Source: Scolanthus callimorphus (lineage: Eukaryota; Cnidaria; Anthozoa; Actiniaria; Edwardsiidae). From it: DNA of 64,000 nucleotides. This document shows, piece after piece, positions 1 through 10,475 of this stretch (positions are counted from its first letter, which is position 1; each line of letters opens with the position of its first letter). The notes under the pieces were generated by a model. The model saw nothing but the letters and a program-made list of their open reading frames with translations. It was not told the DNA's origin and searched no databases. The stretch spans positions 6,687,831 through 6,751,830 of the forward strand of contig CM066914.1 in NCBI GenBank assembly GCA_033964015.1, in the 5' to 3' direction. The translations under genes and the position numbers were made by a program.

Positions 1-2421
1 CAAAGACAAACGCCTTGCCGCGATTTTATATGACTCATACTTCGATGTTGTTGGCAGCGCAAATTAAGATCGCAATTTGAGCGCTAGTATGCTACTTGCT
101 TCACCGTAATAGCGTCCAGTTAGTAATTATTACACGTGAAGTTGGAAAGACGCAAGAATTTCAAGGGCTAGTATAGTCTCCTCTCTGCTTTCGAGGCTTA
201 AAATAGTGCATAACTCGGATGCTTAAGTGTATTTTAGTATAAGGTGTCGACGAAATAAGTCCTTTGCGGGGTTTGAATATAAACCAGTCGTCCAAATTGC
301 GCGGTGTGGGCGGGGCAATGGATTCCGTATCATTTCTTCATTGTTGCTATGCTAAGCAGAAATCTTAGAATCTTTTCTAACAGACGCCTCCAAATGAAGT
401 CGGAGTTTGTCCAAAACTGACAAACAGCGCCACCAAGCTGCTTCTTTGAGTCGCGAATTAGCAAGAAAACATTGTACGTTCAGAATGCGTCAAGAATGGC
501 CTTCTCGTAGAAAGTCTACCTCCTCAGAAGGTTGCACAATTGTGCAATCGATAATCTGTATCTGGACCGAGAGTGCACTAAAGGTATCTATAAGCCTCTG
601 CTTGATGAGCGTATTGTCGCAGGGTGGGGTTTGGTGGCTTACCCCCAAAAGGCGCGGTGGACCTTTAACCGTTTCACATCGCGTTTTTCATATAAACTGA
701 GCTGCTTTTCTGGTTTTACAAGCGAGATTCTTGACTAGCGAAAATCTGGTTATAGTAGCACCGTTAATAGATGCCGTCAGGAGGTCTAAAACTTCAAATT
801 TTGCCTTGGGGATCGGAAGATCGAATTATATTTCTTCCGACCTAATCTCAGCAAAACGGAATCCCGGGAACGGAATGACGTAACACTTCGGTCAAGGGGT
901 TGAAAAGAGTATTTTTCCCAACTCAGGTAAACGTCTGGTTTTCCAAGATTGAGAAAAAAGAAGCTCATGTTCTCCCAGCTATCAATGCCAATGACATGCA
1001 TGGGGAATTTGGACATTGGGACTCGCTTTTAAAGACATGCATGAGAAATAGGAACAGTAAACGTAGCTTGGTTAAGAATCTGCGGAAAAGTATCATTTGC
1101 AGGGAAGTGCTCTTCTGCCGAGACTAGGCAGACTAGGTAGCTGAAGAGGCCAGACGCAAGCAAGAATAATCCGCACTTATCTACGGATATACAAGAATAT
1201 TGAGAAATTCAATTCCTAAAGTATCTTTAATTCCTAAGACCCATGAACGTCATAGAGAAAAGAACAATCACTTTAAGTGTCTCTCGTTTAAAAGGTTAAT
1301 CACATTAATGGTTTCACTTTTCTCTGCCACTCAAGGAATTGAGAGAAATCCTACTGTCGCCTTGCCGCTATACTAAGCAGCTTTTAATATTCTTGACCTT
1401 CGTTAATAGATGCATTGCAGCCAAAGGCTATTGGAATTCGAGCCCTGATAAATGCTTGCTAAAGATGACTCTGTTTTCCAAAATGGAGGGTCCCGAGAAT
1501 CTTCCATGATGCGATTCTGGAGGCCGTGGTTGCATTCTGGGACCTTTCCTACCGAGAGATCCGTTAGTCTCGTTTGATAACGGTCAGATTTTATCCAAAT
1601 TAGAAATTTAGGGCGCGCAACAAGGGGAGCGTGCCCCCCTTCACTCCTTCTTCACTTGCTACACAGACTGTACTCAACAACAGATGATTCAGTGTAAAGG
1701 CAAAGTCAAAGGGGCGCGCCACAATAAAAGGGAGATCGCTCCCCTCTTCTCTCTCCCAAGGATGACCTCGAGCAGAGATGAAACCGGCGTCTCAAGATGA
1801 TGAAATACAGATGAGATACGAATATGAATCGCCACTTACTGAGAAATGAAAAGTGAAAGCGTGTACATGTTTCGATAACAGACAGGCCAAAGGGGGTATG
1901 CTTCACTCGAGAAGTCCAAACAAGCAAGTTCTAAAAAAAAGCAGTTCTTATTTATGAAAAGCTAAATTTACAGCAAAAACCGTTGCATCACCACCCACCC
2001 ACCACTTTTGGCTGTTCCGCCAATCAAATTATCTGTACCAATGAAACTGTTGCCCTGCGTCGCTTATTGCAGCCAACTGGCTTTTCTACTAAAATCAGAC
2101 AACGTCGCGACGGAAAAACAGGCGACTGCACTAGGCGAAACAGGACAATAATCTGATTGGCTATAAGTTTTAACTGGCGGAACAGAAAAGCCAAAAACAA
2201 ATCGATGTCGGGTCGCGATGCAACGATTTTAGTGTGATACTCTTGTTTTTAGCAAATTGACATTTTATCATGACAACCCACAGAGGGTTTCTTTTTTGTT
2301 TTGTCTACTTGTTGTCTTTAAACTTCGCGTCTTACCCAAAACATGCGAATGTAGCCACTTCCGCCCTTTCCCATCTTTGTAACACTTACGAGTGAAGAAC
2401 AAGAAACGTTCGTCATTGAAA
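1..2421. other. Left-edge non-coding stretch
   Basis: I found no gene here. Open frames (for example around 407-738 and 786-1127) are short, overlap one another on both strands, lack recognisable domains and lack convincing splice sites. The stretch contains one TIR element (about 2,003-2,198, listed separately) and presumably the promoter of the Cys-rich secreted gene that starts at 2,422. I see nothing else. Confidence 0.5.
2003..2198. mobile_element. Short TIR element (MITE-like), family A copy 1
   Basis: The left end (ttttggctgttccgcca, 2,006-2,022) is matched in inverted orientation by tggcggaacagaaaagccaaaa at 2,175-2,196. The ~196-bp unit has no coding capacity. Its inner sequence resembles 42,950-43,083, and its right half resembles 17,400-17,455 (shared actgcactaggcgaaa and aatctgattggct). 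It is therefore a dispersed, probably non-autonomous DNA element. The superfamily is not assigned. Confidence 0.6.
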
Positions 2422-2705
2422 ATGAAACGCACGGCTCGAAAAACATCTCTTATATTCTACTTTATTATCACCACAACAATTCTGGTTAGAGCTGGGCTTA
2501 TTTACCCAACCTTGCGGCTGATTCCACAGGCGGACCGTACTTCGATTAAGGGATGTTACCATCACACCGACAGGCAAAGAATATGCTTCTACATTCACAA
2601 TGACTACATGTACATACGGGAACCGGATGGGAAGGACTTAGCACTATATGTGAGGTACAGCAATGATACACACTATGTACAAGTACTGGGTCATGGAATT
2701 CTAAG
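2422..2705 (+). CDS. Cys-rich secreted gene, exon 1
   Basis: Encodes residues 1-94 plus two bases of codon 95. It carries the N-terminal hydrophobic segment and a Tyr-rich domain I do not recognise. It ends at a consensus donor, gtaagt. Confidence 0.75.
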
Positions 2706-4520
2706 GTAAGTCATGCAGAGCTATGACTGTGCATTACAATTTGAGCGGCGTTTTGAAATTTATTTTGACCAAAATACCGCGTTCGTACAGCGAGGTATAG
2801 AAAATTGCGAGGATTGATTTTCAGGGCAATTAATTTTGATGTAGCGCGCAACATTGTAGCCGAACACATGTTTCCTTCATGTTTCCCAGTTTGGCCACGC
2901 GAGAAACATTGTTGCGCGCGACAAATATTGTAGCCGGGACACAAAGAAATGTTTCTTCGCATGAGACAAAAAAACATTTCATGTGTCCAAGACACATGCG
3001 TGCGATGTTTCTCAGTTTAACCACTCAGGGAAAACATGCAGGACATGTTGCGCGCTACATATGTCCTAGTTTAGCCGTAGCTTAAGAGTCCACACGGTGA
3101 TGTGACGGGATTATAAAACCCCACGCCGCTACGCAGCTTGGTACCTTTTTTCTTTCCTAACTTTATTGAAAACACCGTAGAATAGACCTATTTCTCAGGT
3201 ATGAACTATAGTAACAAGTTTGGTTTTAGGATATTCTGGGTGGTTCGAAGTAATCGCACCAGCGCAAATGCTACCACACAAAAACTGATATGCTCCCCTT
3301 GTTAACCGGTCCTAAACAAGCATACCGGAGGGCATGGTCTCACATTGATCAGCAATGTAAGAAAACTGAGATACAATCAATCTCGGTCATTGTAATCTAA
3401 ATCATTGTAATCTTCCAATAGCATTGACGCAGAGGATGATCCACTTTCCATTCCACAACATTCCCGCATTTACCTTGGGAGATTTCGGGAATCATTCAGA
3501 CATTCAAGAGAACAAATTCAAAATAGACAAAACATGACTTCCGCAAGTCTACGCCACCACAATGCGAATATGACCATTTTACGAGTGAAATGATCATCCT
3601 CCCGCTTAGCAACCGTAGTTCGTTTGGAATCAGTTTTGGTCAAAGTAATGTCATTGCTTTTATTTCACAATTTCAGGCACAATGAAAGAGAAGTTATTGT
3701 CCAATGGAAAAGAAGTCTGAACTCATTCGCACGTCTACGGCTCATGATCAAACGACTTGCAAAAACACAACAACGCGACCTTCGAGCCAAGCGTGCGGCC
3801 AAGGGCAATTTCGTGTCATCAAAAATAACTCGCCACCAAATGCTTTTGTTAGTGAAAATGTCTGAATCCCTTGGGAGAGACGCAGGGACAAGAGAGAATC
3901 CTGCGGTTCAACATTTTCATCTTCTTGTAATGGGGGTCGTTCGCTCGGCGGGGCATACAAATAGGGTGAGCGACAACTTTCTTCCCGATGGAAATAAGGA
4001 TGCATTCAAGCTTGGGAAATCAAATGTTGAGAAGATAGCCGCGGAAACTTGGACAACTCCGAATGATAGAAACGGCATCAGGCAATCACGAGAAAAACGT
4101 GAAAATCAGAACAATGACAACTTGAGACAATGTCCGGCTGGTAATAACCCGCTTATAGAAAATCACACAAACGCAAGAGAAACAAAGGCCGCCGCACCAG
4201 CTTCAAAATCCGACCCCAAAGGGCCACGCCCTACAAGAACTTTGCGGAGGCCAACAAAGACCCACACCCCAAAATTGGGCTACTATGGTTCCCAAGTTGG
4301 GTGTGCCGACTTGCGCAAAAAAGGGCATAAGTGTTTTGGCATGTGTGGAACGAGATGTTGGTGCTGGCCTTGGATCTGTGGGGATTGCTGTCGACATAAG
4401 GGGTGTATCCAGCATGATTGGTGCTGTCGAAATGGTTACTGGTCTCTGTTTTGTTTATGTCCATGGTGTTTCGGCTTCGACTGCAACATCGGTTATCGAG
4501 GCTTCCCGAAATGTTTGTGA
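2422..4520 (+). CDS. Secreted Cys-rich protein with PLA2-like HD motif (2 exons)
   Basis: CDS is 2,422-2,705 joined to 3,677-4,520, giving 375 residues. The donor ctaag|gtaagt and the acceptor atttcag|gca join in the same phase (phase 2). ATG at 2,422 is the only plausible start; an in-frame GTG at 2,392 is unlikely in a eukaryote. Residues ~8-25 are hydrophobic (signal peptide or signal anchor). The first ~95 residues carry two Cys and a Tyr-rich stretch. The middle (~95-300) is basic, polar and low in structure. Residues 304-375 hold 16 Cys in 72 residues, including CCRHKGCIQHDWCC, whose His341-Asp342 pair resembles the catalytic HD of secreted phospholipase A2. No clear PLA2 calcium loop is visible, so enzymatic activity is not claimed. 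Function is unknown; it may be a venom, matrix or defence protein, or none of these. An AATAAA lies at 4,961. The gene converges on the SAXO gene. Confidence 0.75.
2838..3060. mobile_element. TIR element inside the intron of the Cys-rich gene
   Basis: The ends are inverted copies: gtagcgcgcaacat near 2,840 and atgttgcgcgctac near 3,045-3,058. The phrase gcgcgcaacattgtagcc and relatives recur inside in both orientations, so the unit can fold on itself. It has no coding capacity and lies wholly within the 2,706-3,676 intron. Confidence 0.55.
3677..4520 (+). CDS. Cys-rich secreted gene, exon 2 (C-terminal Cys-rich domain)
   Basis: Begins after a pyrimidine-rich acceptor and completes the split Arg codon. 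Encodes residues 95-375, including the basic linker and the 16-cysteine terminal domain, and ends at TGA 4,518-4,520. The upstream open frame from 3,624 is intron. Confidence 0.75.
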
Positions 4521-4960
4521 GATTAAAGAAATCAGAACTCGTGTGGCCGCCGAGCCTGTTTTGTATTAACTACACAGTACAACTATCCTGGATACATTAC
4601 AAGTTCACTGAGAATCCATTCCACGTTTTTCGTCGTTTGCGCACAATTTTTCGTTTATTAGTTTTTCAAACAATTTTATGTAGCTGAGTATTTCTTGCAG
4701 TCTACTTTGAGTCGTAGAACAGTGAGAAAGGTTGATCATCTGCTGCAGTGTGTTAAAATGTGCTTGCTTGGAGTGTTTCACAGTAATTTCACGATAAACA
4801 ACGAACGTAAAACACTTCACGTAAAGTTTGATAGTTTTATTTCATATATGAAACTATGTACTACTTTCTATAGCGTTGCATGAAATTTAATTTTTTTTAG
4901 TAAAAAAGAAATCATTGCGAATGCATGTGCATCTAGTCGTAATCTGTATTTTTGTTGAAC

Positions 4961-4966
4961 AATAAA
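4961..4966 (+). terminator. Polyadenylation signal of the Cys-rich gene
   Basis: AATAAA lies ~440 bp downstream of the stop codon in AT-rich sequence. It is the first canonical hexamer after the gene, so the 3' UTR probably ends shortly after it. Confidence 0.5.
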
Positions 4967-5440
4967 ACAGTGAAATATTTACATTTTTAGTGCTGTACTT
5001 TATAAACCATGCAGTGGTAAACCGACGAAATCCTAAACGCCTTGTTTATGACTGGCAAACCTCCGGTCGACTCCAGGTCCTTGCTAAATTTTGAAAGATA
5101 AGCTAAACGCTGTTTCCGAATTTCAGCAAGAACGAAACATTGCGTCGCGCAACATTTTTCCCCGGAAAACGCCGTTTCTGTACAACGAACGGCAACAAAT
5201 CATCAGTTCGCGTCAAAACGCGCAACCTTTGCCATCGATGGCGCGAAAACTGGTTACAGTCAAGAGTGGAATATTCATTTCATTATTTCTCTCGCACGCA
5301 TTTTGCTTTTTTCTACGGCACATAGCTTCGACGAATTCTTTGTCGCTATGCTAAAATTACTTCACTGACTTATCAATTAATGTAATAAACATTTTAAGGT
5401 TTTTATCCTTGTGTAGAATTCCTTGCTAGATCTTTCTGCT

Positions 5441-6637
5441 CTAGTTCCCTGTTACCATGGCTTGCCTTTGGTTGACCGATCTCTCAGAGACCGCCATCTT
5501 CTCTTGTAGCATCTTAGTGGCTTCTTTATCAACTTGGTGCTTGCTTGCCCACTTGAGATACGAGCAATCTTCGTGTTGTTTTCTTCTATAATCCGCCATA
5601 TACACTGTAGACCCTTCAACCATGCCTTCATTCAAATGGAGCTGCGCCTCAGGTTTGATCGTCGAGCGTGGCCGACCATCAGGCGCGCCTTGGAAATCTT
5701 GCATCGTGACAGAGCCATCTTGATGAAACTTTGAAACAGGCTTCAAGTAAACTGCTGACTCGTGGAAATCTCCATACCGTTTGAATTGAACATTACTGTA
5801 CGGCTTATACTGACTCTTATACGCCGTGTCGCTGCTGAATTTAGCTTTATTTGCTTCGGTTCTAGTCGGAGGACGAATAGAAGGCATTTTGACAGGCTCT
5901 TTTTGTGTGTAGTCCACCATAGTTTGAGAGAGGCCGTCCATTTTCAAGCTTGGGTCAGTGTGAGCATGTTGTTCCGGCTTTAGAATCTGTGTCCGTCCAA
6001 TCGTCTTCGGATCCCAGGTTATCTTGAATTTCTCTTGATTAGTTGTCTCAAAATCGCGCTTGTTGTTCATCGCGAGATTTACAGTAGCGCGCGGGGGTTG
6101 GACTGATCTTGTAGGCTTTAGTCCTGAATACCTTGGAAAATCACTCTTGAACTGAGTATCTGCCTGGAACTTGGCTCGCGGCCCCATCGAGATTTTAGCT
6201 TGTCGCTTTTGCAATCCCTGCCTTCCCTCGTGGGGTGGGGTTTTGTAGGTATCGTTGTGCGTGGTGTTATGAAAATGCTCCCCTTCAACTCCAATATCGA
6301 CTTGACCCGCCCCTGGTACGCAAGTTTCAGCAACCGGAGCAAATTTTCCCTTGTAAACCTCCTGGTTCCATGTCTGAAAAGTTCGCCCGCTACCAGGGAA
6401 AAGTATTGATCCAGCAAAACTCGGGAGCTCGCCATAGGTGGCCTGTGGAATCGGTGCTTTGGAAGTGAAAGTGGCTTTGTGTGTTGTCTCGTCACGGAAC
6501 TTTGCTTCAGGTTTTGCGGTGACCGTTTTGGGACGAGAAATGTGAGCGACAGCTGGTGGTCCACGGTCAACAAATTGTTGGTTGTACTCGGTAGATCCGT
6601 CCACCCTAGCTGAAGGCAAGGTGTAGTTCTGTTCCAG
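5441..6637 (-). CDS. SAXO: SAXO exon 3 (terminal)
   Basis: The acceptor tttttcag precedes 6,637 on the minus strand, phase 0. It encodes residues 113-510 with most of the microtubule-binding modules and the stop codon. Confidence 0.92.
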   Translation of the reverse strand: MEQNYTLPSARVDGSTEYNQQFVDRGPPAVAHISRPKTVTAKPEAKFRDETTHKATFTSKAPIPQATYGELPSFAGSILFPGSGRTFQTWNQEVYKGKFAPVAETCVPGAGQVDIGVEGEHFHNTTHNDTYKTPPHEGRQGLQKRQAKISMGPRAKFQADTQFKSDFPRYSGLKPTRSVQPPRATVNLAMNNKRDFETTNQEKFKITWDPKTIGRTQILKPEQHAHTDPSLKMDGLSQTMVDYTQKEPVKMPSIRPPTRTEANKAKFSSDTAYKSQYKPYSNVQFKRYGDFHESAVYLKPVSKFHQDGSVTMQDFQGAPDGRPRSTIKPEAQLHLNEGMVEGSTVYMADYRRKQHEDCSYLKWASKHQVDKEATKMLQEKMAVSERSVNQRQAMVTGN

Positions 6638-9413
6638 CTGAAAAAGTCATAATAAAACTGGCTTAATTTTTCTGCTGCGTCTTTTGCAACTAACGAAACA
6701 GCGTCTCAGCTGCGACAGTTGCTTCTTTCAAATTTACTTAAATTTTGGATTCAAAATAGGGATGATCAAGTCGTCTACACCAATGCCTAGACTCGCCTAT
6801 CTACCTTGCTCAGCGTCATGCTGCTCTCTGAATGGCTTACTACACCGTCGCCGAGACTCAACCACTAGGCCCTTACCACTAAATGGCTTCCCATATTCTC
6901 ACAGGGAAGCCATTCAGTGGCAAATTTCAAGCTGGGGAGTCTGGGATGGTGTAGACGGATCGGTGTAGACTTGAAGAAGGATGTAAGCCCGGAGGGGGGA
7001 CTCTAAGGTTAAAATGCTAGGGGTGACCGTCGGGAAACTCAAATTTTGACCCTAAAAAATACCTGGTCGGAAAACATTTCCACCCTAAAAAATACCCTCA
7101 TTCTGAAAATACCCTAAAAAATACCAACAATTTTGACAGATTAATTTTATTCTGGCCACTTATTTGATATACATCAAATGTATCCTCTCAAGTTTCAAAT
7201 ACACTATCATTCTTTCAAATATTTTGGACCTATGTACCTTATTTGCGTGAGAACCTCCTAAAAAATAACTATTTTTCGTACCATACCGTCTTTTATTTTT
7301 GAACCCCTAAAAAATACCAGATTGCCAATTTCAGCCCTTAAAAAATATGACGATCACACCTAGCATTCGAATATAGGGAGTCCCCCTGGGAAGTGAATGA
7401 CAGTGAGGTCAGATGTATTTTAGGGGGTATGCATTTTTTAAGTTTCAGTATTTTCTTGGGTCATAAACATTTGACAGGTTGTTGTGTTTCTTTTTTTTTG
7501 AAGGGGGAGAGGGGTGGGTAAAACTTCAGGAAGACTAATGCCAAATATATCTGTCTGTACTATTGTGCAGGGAATTTGGGTGTAAAAAATGAAGCTCCAG
7601 TATCTTTTTGATGTGTTGTTGTCTGACCCCCCTGTCATGTTTATGATCAACCCTTCCCCCTGTGGTTGTCAGTTGTCATGTACATTAAATACATCATATA
7701 TGTAAGCAGATGATTGCAGGGACGGTGAAGCCAGGGGGGCTTAAAGCCCCCCCCCCCTAAAAAAAAAATTGCCAAGTTTTCATACATTTTCACTAAACTC
7801 AGCCCCCCAACTTGCTATACAATTTTACTAATGAGCCCCCACTTTGAAAACTGTTCCACTGTCCCTGGATTGCTTTTCTTTGACCGGTACATGTCCTTCA
7901 GCTTACCTTGCAAGGTTTGGTAAAAGGCAGCTCTCGCTCCACAAACTCCATTCGCTGCTCTGTGCGAAAGTCCATGGCAGGAGGATGAGGGTTTCTGAGC
8001 TTAGGCAAGGGTCGTCTTGAGTGTCTGGGGTGTGCATTATGGGATTTATATGTGGCCTGATAATCTGTCTCCACTTGCCCCATTCCTGGCCGTTTAAACA
8101 CTTTCTGCATTTTATGTACATTTTTGGTGCACCCTTCATGACGATGGAAACGGCTGAGGAAAACATGAAAATATATTTACTAACCTTACTTTAAATCACA
8201 TGAACTTATTTTTAGTGAAATATTAATAAAAAGGTGCATAAGAGATGCTTGAAGATGAAGCCCAGCCAGAATTCCCACCACAAGCATAAGCATGCTACTG
8301 TATCTTGACTTTTGACATCTCATGACTTTTGTCCCCCCTCCCCTAAACAGAGTGTTGTTGCTCCAGATTATAGAATTGTATGCTGGCCCATATAGGAGAG
8401 GGGCTTATTTTTTGTTTTGTCAAGAACTAAATTAGTATATTATAATAGGACTCCATGCTGTCCGATCGGACAGCAAATTCACAGATCCTGCATTCATTGT
8501 TCGACCTCCCTAGACAATTGACTGACAATTGGGTTTTGAGGCGGCTTTAAAATTATAAAATTATACAAGAAATCAGCCTGTTGGAAAACAGAATTGAGGA
8601 ATTGTGATTTTTCTATAGGGACCTAAAAAAATCACATGGGGTTCTATATGGGCCTTGCTGGGTAGCGTTGACAATTTATTCAATTATACCATGGACAGAA
8701 CACTCCAGGCAACAATATCATTTGTGGAAAACATTTTAGTTTTACCTAATGTACACAGAGCTTAGCCCTAAATACCCTCTCAATGACCTTGTCAAATGTG
8801 CATATAGTAGGACAGAGCATGTATTTGAAATGAAAATTCGAGCAAAAGGGTAATAGATACTAATGACTTTTAAGTAACCTCTAAAAAAAAGTGAGAGAAT
8901 GGGATTATAAACTGCCTTGATATTTAACTTTATTACTAAAGAGAAAGAGGCATTTGATAGAAAGCGATATAGTAGGGGAAATAGATTTCTTTTTAAACAT
9001 CCACGTTGTTCTGCAGGGTCCGGTTGCTCGAAAGTGGTTTAGCACTAATCCAGGATTAATTACCATGGTGACTCGATGGTTTTGTTCAGAACTAAACCTG
9101 GTTTAAATTTAATCTTTGAACAACCTGCGCCTGCACTATTTAATTTCTGTCAGGACAGATCGATATGCCGGTACATACTTTGTTCATGTAGATACAATAT
9201 TTTCTTGTATGAGTACTCCCGATAACGCAAGGCCTGTGTTGATACTTAAACGCGAGCTGAGGTTTGAAGTTTATCATAGATCGTATAAAACGAAGGAAAG
9301 ATAAGGAAGCCATGGAATACTCACCCACAATCGCACAGCTCGCAAACACACTTCAATCCTTTATCTCGCAACAGCTGTTGCGTTGCTGCAGAATATTGTC
9401 GATTTACTACCAT
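5441..9413 (-). CDS. SAXO: SAXO: stabilizer of axonemal microtubules (3 exons)
   Basis: CDS in coding order: 9,413-9,325, 8,153-7,907, 6,637-5,441, encoding 510 residues. Junction phases agree (2, then 0). SAXO (FAM154) proteins bind the lumen or surface of axonemal and centriolar microtubules and stabilise them. The family signature is visible: an N-terminal Cys-rich motif, KCVCELCDCG (21-30), continuing across the first splice as RFHRHEGC (31-38), followed by repeated modules with a Thr-x-Tyr/His core and spaced Pro/Arg (for example TDYQATYK at 59-66, TEYNQQF at ~127-133, TTHKATF, TTHNDTYK, TTNQEKF, TAYKSQY). Length is close to human SAXO1 (474). ATG at 9,413 is the only in-frame Met before the Cys motif, with an upstream in-frame stop. 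Stop TAG is at 5,443-5,441. I cannot choose between the SAXO1 and SAXO2 paralogues. Confidence 0.92.
6767..6974. mobile_element. Short TIR element in SAXO intron 2
   Basis: tcaagtcgtctacacc near 6,766-6,781 and ggtgtagacttga near 6,963-6,975 are inverted ends. Inside, atggcttccc...gggaagccat (6,882-6,914) forms a second hairpin. It is non-coding. Confidence 0.5.
6990..7390. mobile_element. TIR element with CCTAAAAAATACC-type internal repeats
   Basis: The left end (gggggactctaaggtt...aaaatgctagg) is inverted relative to the right end (cctagcattcgaatatagggagtcccc). The interior repeats the phrase cctaaaaaatac at least five times. A related GGGGACTCCCTA stretch occurs at 43,747-43,760. It lies in SAXO intron 2 and is non-coding. 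Confidence 0.55.
7717..7867. mobile_element. Short hAT-like TIR element next to SAXO exon 2
   Basis: Ends are cagggacggtgaa (7,717) and ttccactgtccctg (to 7,867), with C- and A-rich filling. The bases gattg occur immediately on both sides (7,712-7,716 and 7,868-7,872), a possible partial target duplication. It lies only 40 bp from the exon 2 donor. Confidence 0.5.
7907..8153 (-). CDS. SAXO: SAXO exon 2
   Basis: Acceptor ttcctcag, donor caag|gtaagc. It carries residues 30-112: the second half of the Cys/His motif and the first microtubule-binding module. An internal ATG at 8,110 is not the start, because the upstream reading matches the family. Confidence 0.9.
8456..8475. repeat. Perfect 20-bp palindrome
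   Basis: The sequence tgctgtccgatcggacagca reads identically on both strands. It sits in SAXO intron 1. No protein target is recognised. Confidence 0.7.
9016..9128. mobile_element. Short TIR element in SAXO intron 1
   Basis: ggtccggttgctcgaaag at the left is approximately inverted by ctttgaacaacctg at the right. The interior has aggattaattaccatgg and acctggtttaaattt. This type of degenerate hairpin is common in MITEs. Boundaries are approximate. Confidence 0.4.
9325..9413 (-). CDS. SAXO: SAXO exon 1 (start codon and Cys motif)
   Basis: ATG at 9,413-9,411 opens a 29-codon exon ending in the Cys motif at donor tgtgg|gtgagt (phase 2). It was recognised because it exactly completes the SAXO CxCxxCxCG signature. 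Confidence 0.88.
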
Positions 9414-9724
9414 CTTGGGGATATTTTCTAAAACTGACAAGTCCTAAAATCAAAAAACAAGCACACAAACATTCAAATCGAGGAGTAAACATAGAAGCAC
9501 GTTCGACAACAAGTGACAATACAGCAAGCATCGTGCTGTGTGAAGATAAAAATCTTTTTCACAACAGAAAATCAAGCACTTACCGGAGTTAAGACGCTCT
9601 TGTAGAGAAGTTCTTGTGCCTCTTTTTAATATCAACCCGATTGAAGATACATAACTACGAATAAAAGTTTCTATAGAACTGATTTGGAGTGATGAATCGA
9701 ACTGCTTCGCTACTATTTGGCAGG

Positions 9725-9739
9725 GTTGCCCATGGTTAC
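9725..9739 (-). promoter_or_regulatory. X-box-like RFX site upstream of SAXO
   Basis: On the SAXO strand the sequence is GTAACCATGGGCAAC, which fits the X-box consensus GTNRCC-N(0-3)-RGYAAC. RFX factors drive many ciliary genes through this site. It lies ~310 bp upstream of the SAXO ATG. The motif match is seen; the regulatory role is inferred. Confidence 0.45.
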
Positions 9740-10111
9740 CGTCTCGTGAAATAGGAGATTGAGCTTGGGGTCCCAACGGGTAAACAGTTGAATGGGTTCC
9801 ACTTTTGATTGGTGCAAAATATTTTATGAACAAAAAGGTTTATAATATATTTTTCATTTTAATGTCATCAAACTATCAGTCATGTGGAGAAATCAAAAAT
9901 AGCATTCTCTTTTCCATGACATGCACAATATTTCCCTGATCATCCTCGATTTGTAAATTCACCAGAGAAAACTTTCTCCTCTCAAATTAATTAAATATCT
10001 TGCATTCGATGTCACTATTTTGCTATTTTCTCACTCAAACTTTTTCCTCCGCTCGGTTCGTTCGATCGTTCGATAAAAGTTCGGCGAAAGTTCGCGAAAA
10101 CATACTCGGGT

Positions 10112-10137
10112 CACGTGGGCGATTCCAATTTCGCGCC
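10112..10137 (+). promoter_or_regulatory. E-box and E2F-like site in the PMS1 promoter
   Basis: CACGTG at 10,112-10,117 and TTTCGCGCC at 10,129-10,137 lie 198-223 bp upstream of the PMS1 ATG. TTTCGCGC is the classic E2F/DP half of S-phase promoters, which suits a replication-linked repair gene. Sites of this length can also occur by chance. Confidence 0.4.
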
Positions 10138-10334
10138 GAAGTATGAAAGCGTGAATTTGCGCTGCTGCAAGAGATTTGATCTCTCAGGCTATAAATTTGC
10201 CTATTAGAGGGGTTTCTTTAGTTCTTACTCCCACATGTTGTGTGATAAAGGTCCTAAATGCTGATTTACTTCGTTGGAGTTTGCATTTTATCGTAAACTC
10301 ACGTTTTTCGAAGCAGCAAGAAGCCAGACCATCA

Positions 10335-10475
10335 ATGACCTCCCTCACGTTGTTGTCAGCCGAAACCGTGCATCGAATTGCCAGTTCTCAAGTGATAACG
10401 TCGGTTAGCACGGCTGTAAAGGAGCTAGTGGAGAATTCTCTAGATGCCGGGGCGACCAGTATCGAGATCAAGCTT
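10335..10475 (+). CDS. PMS1: PMS1 exon 1
   Basis: ATG at 10,335, 47 codons, donor agctt|gtaagt, phase 0. It contains the first ATPase motif with the general-base Glu and Mg-binding Asn. The ORF extends upstream to an ATG at 10,176, but homology begins at 10,335. Confidence 0.9.

Noticed and set aside
4203..4687. Frames overlapping the Cys-rich domain
   Set aside because: Shadow frames of exon 2 of the Cys-rich gene on either strand.
9450..9833. 127-residue minus-strand frame upstream of SAXO
   Set aside because: No domain or splice link; it overlaps the presumed SAXO promoter and X-box.
10176..10334. N-terminal extension of PMS1 from an upstream ATG
   Set aside because: The conserved MutL N-terminus starts at 10,335; the upstream part is 5' UTR with no similarity.
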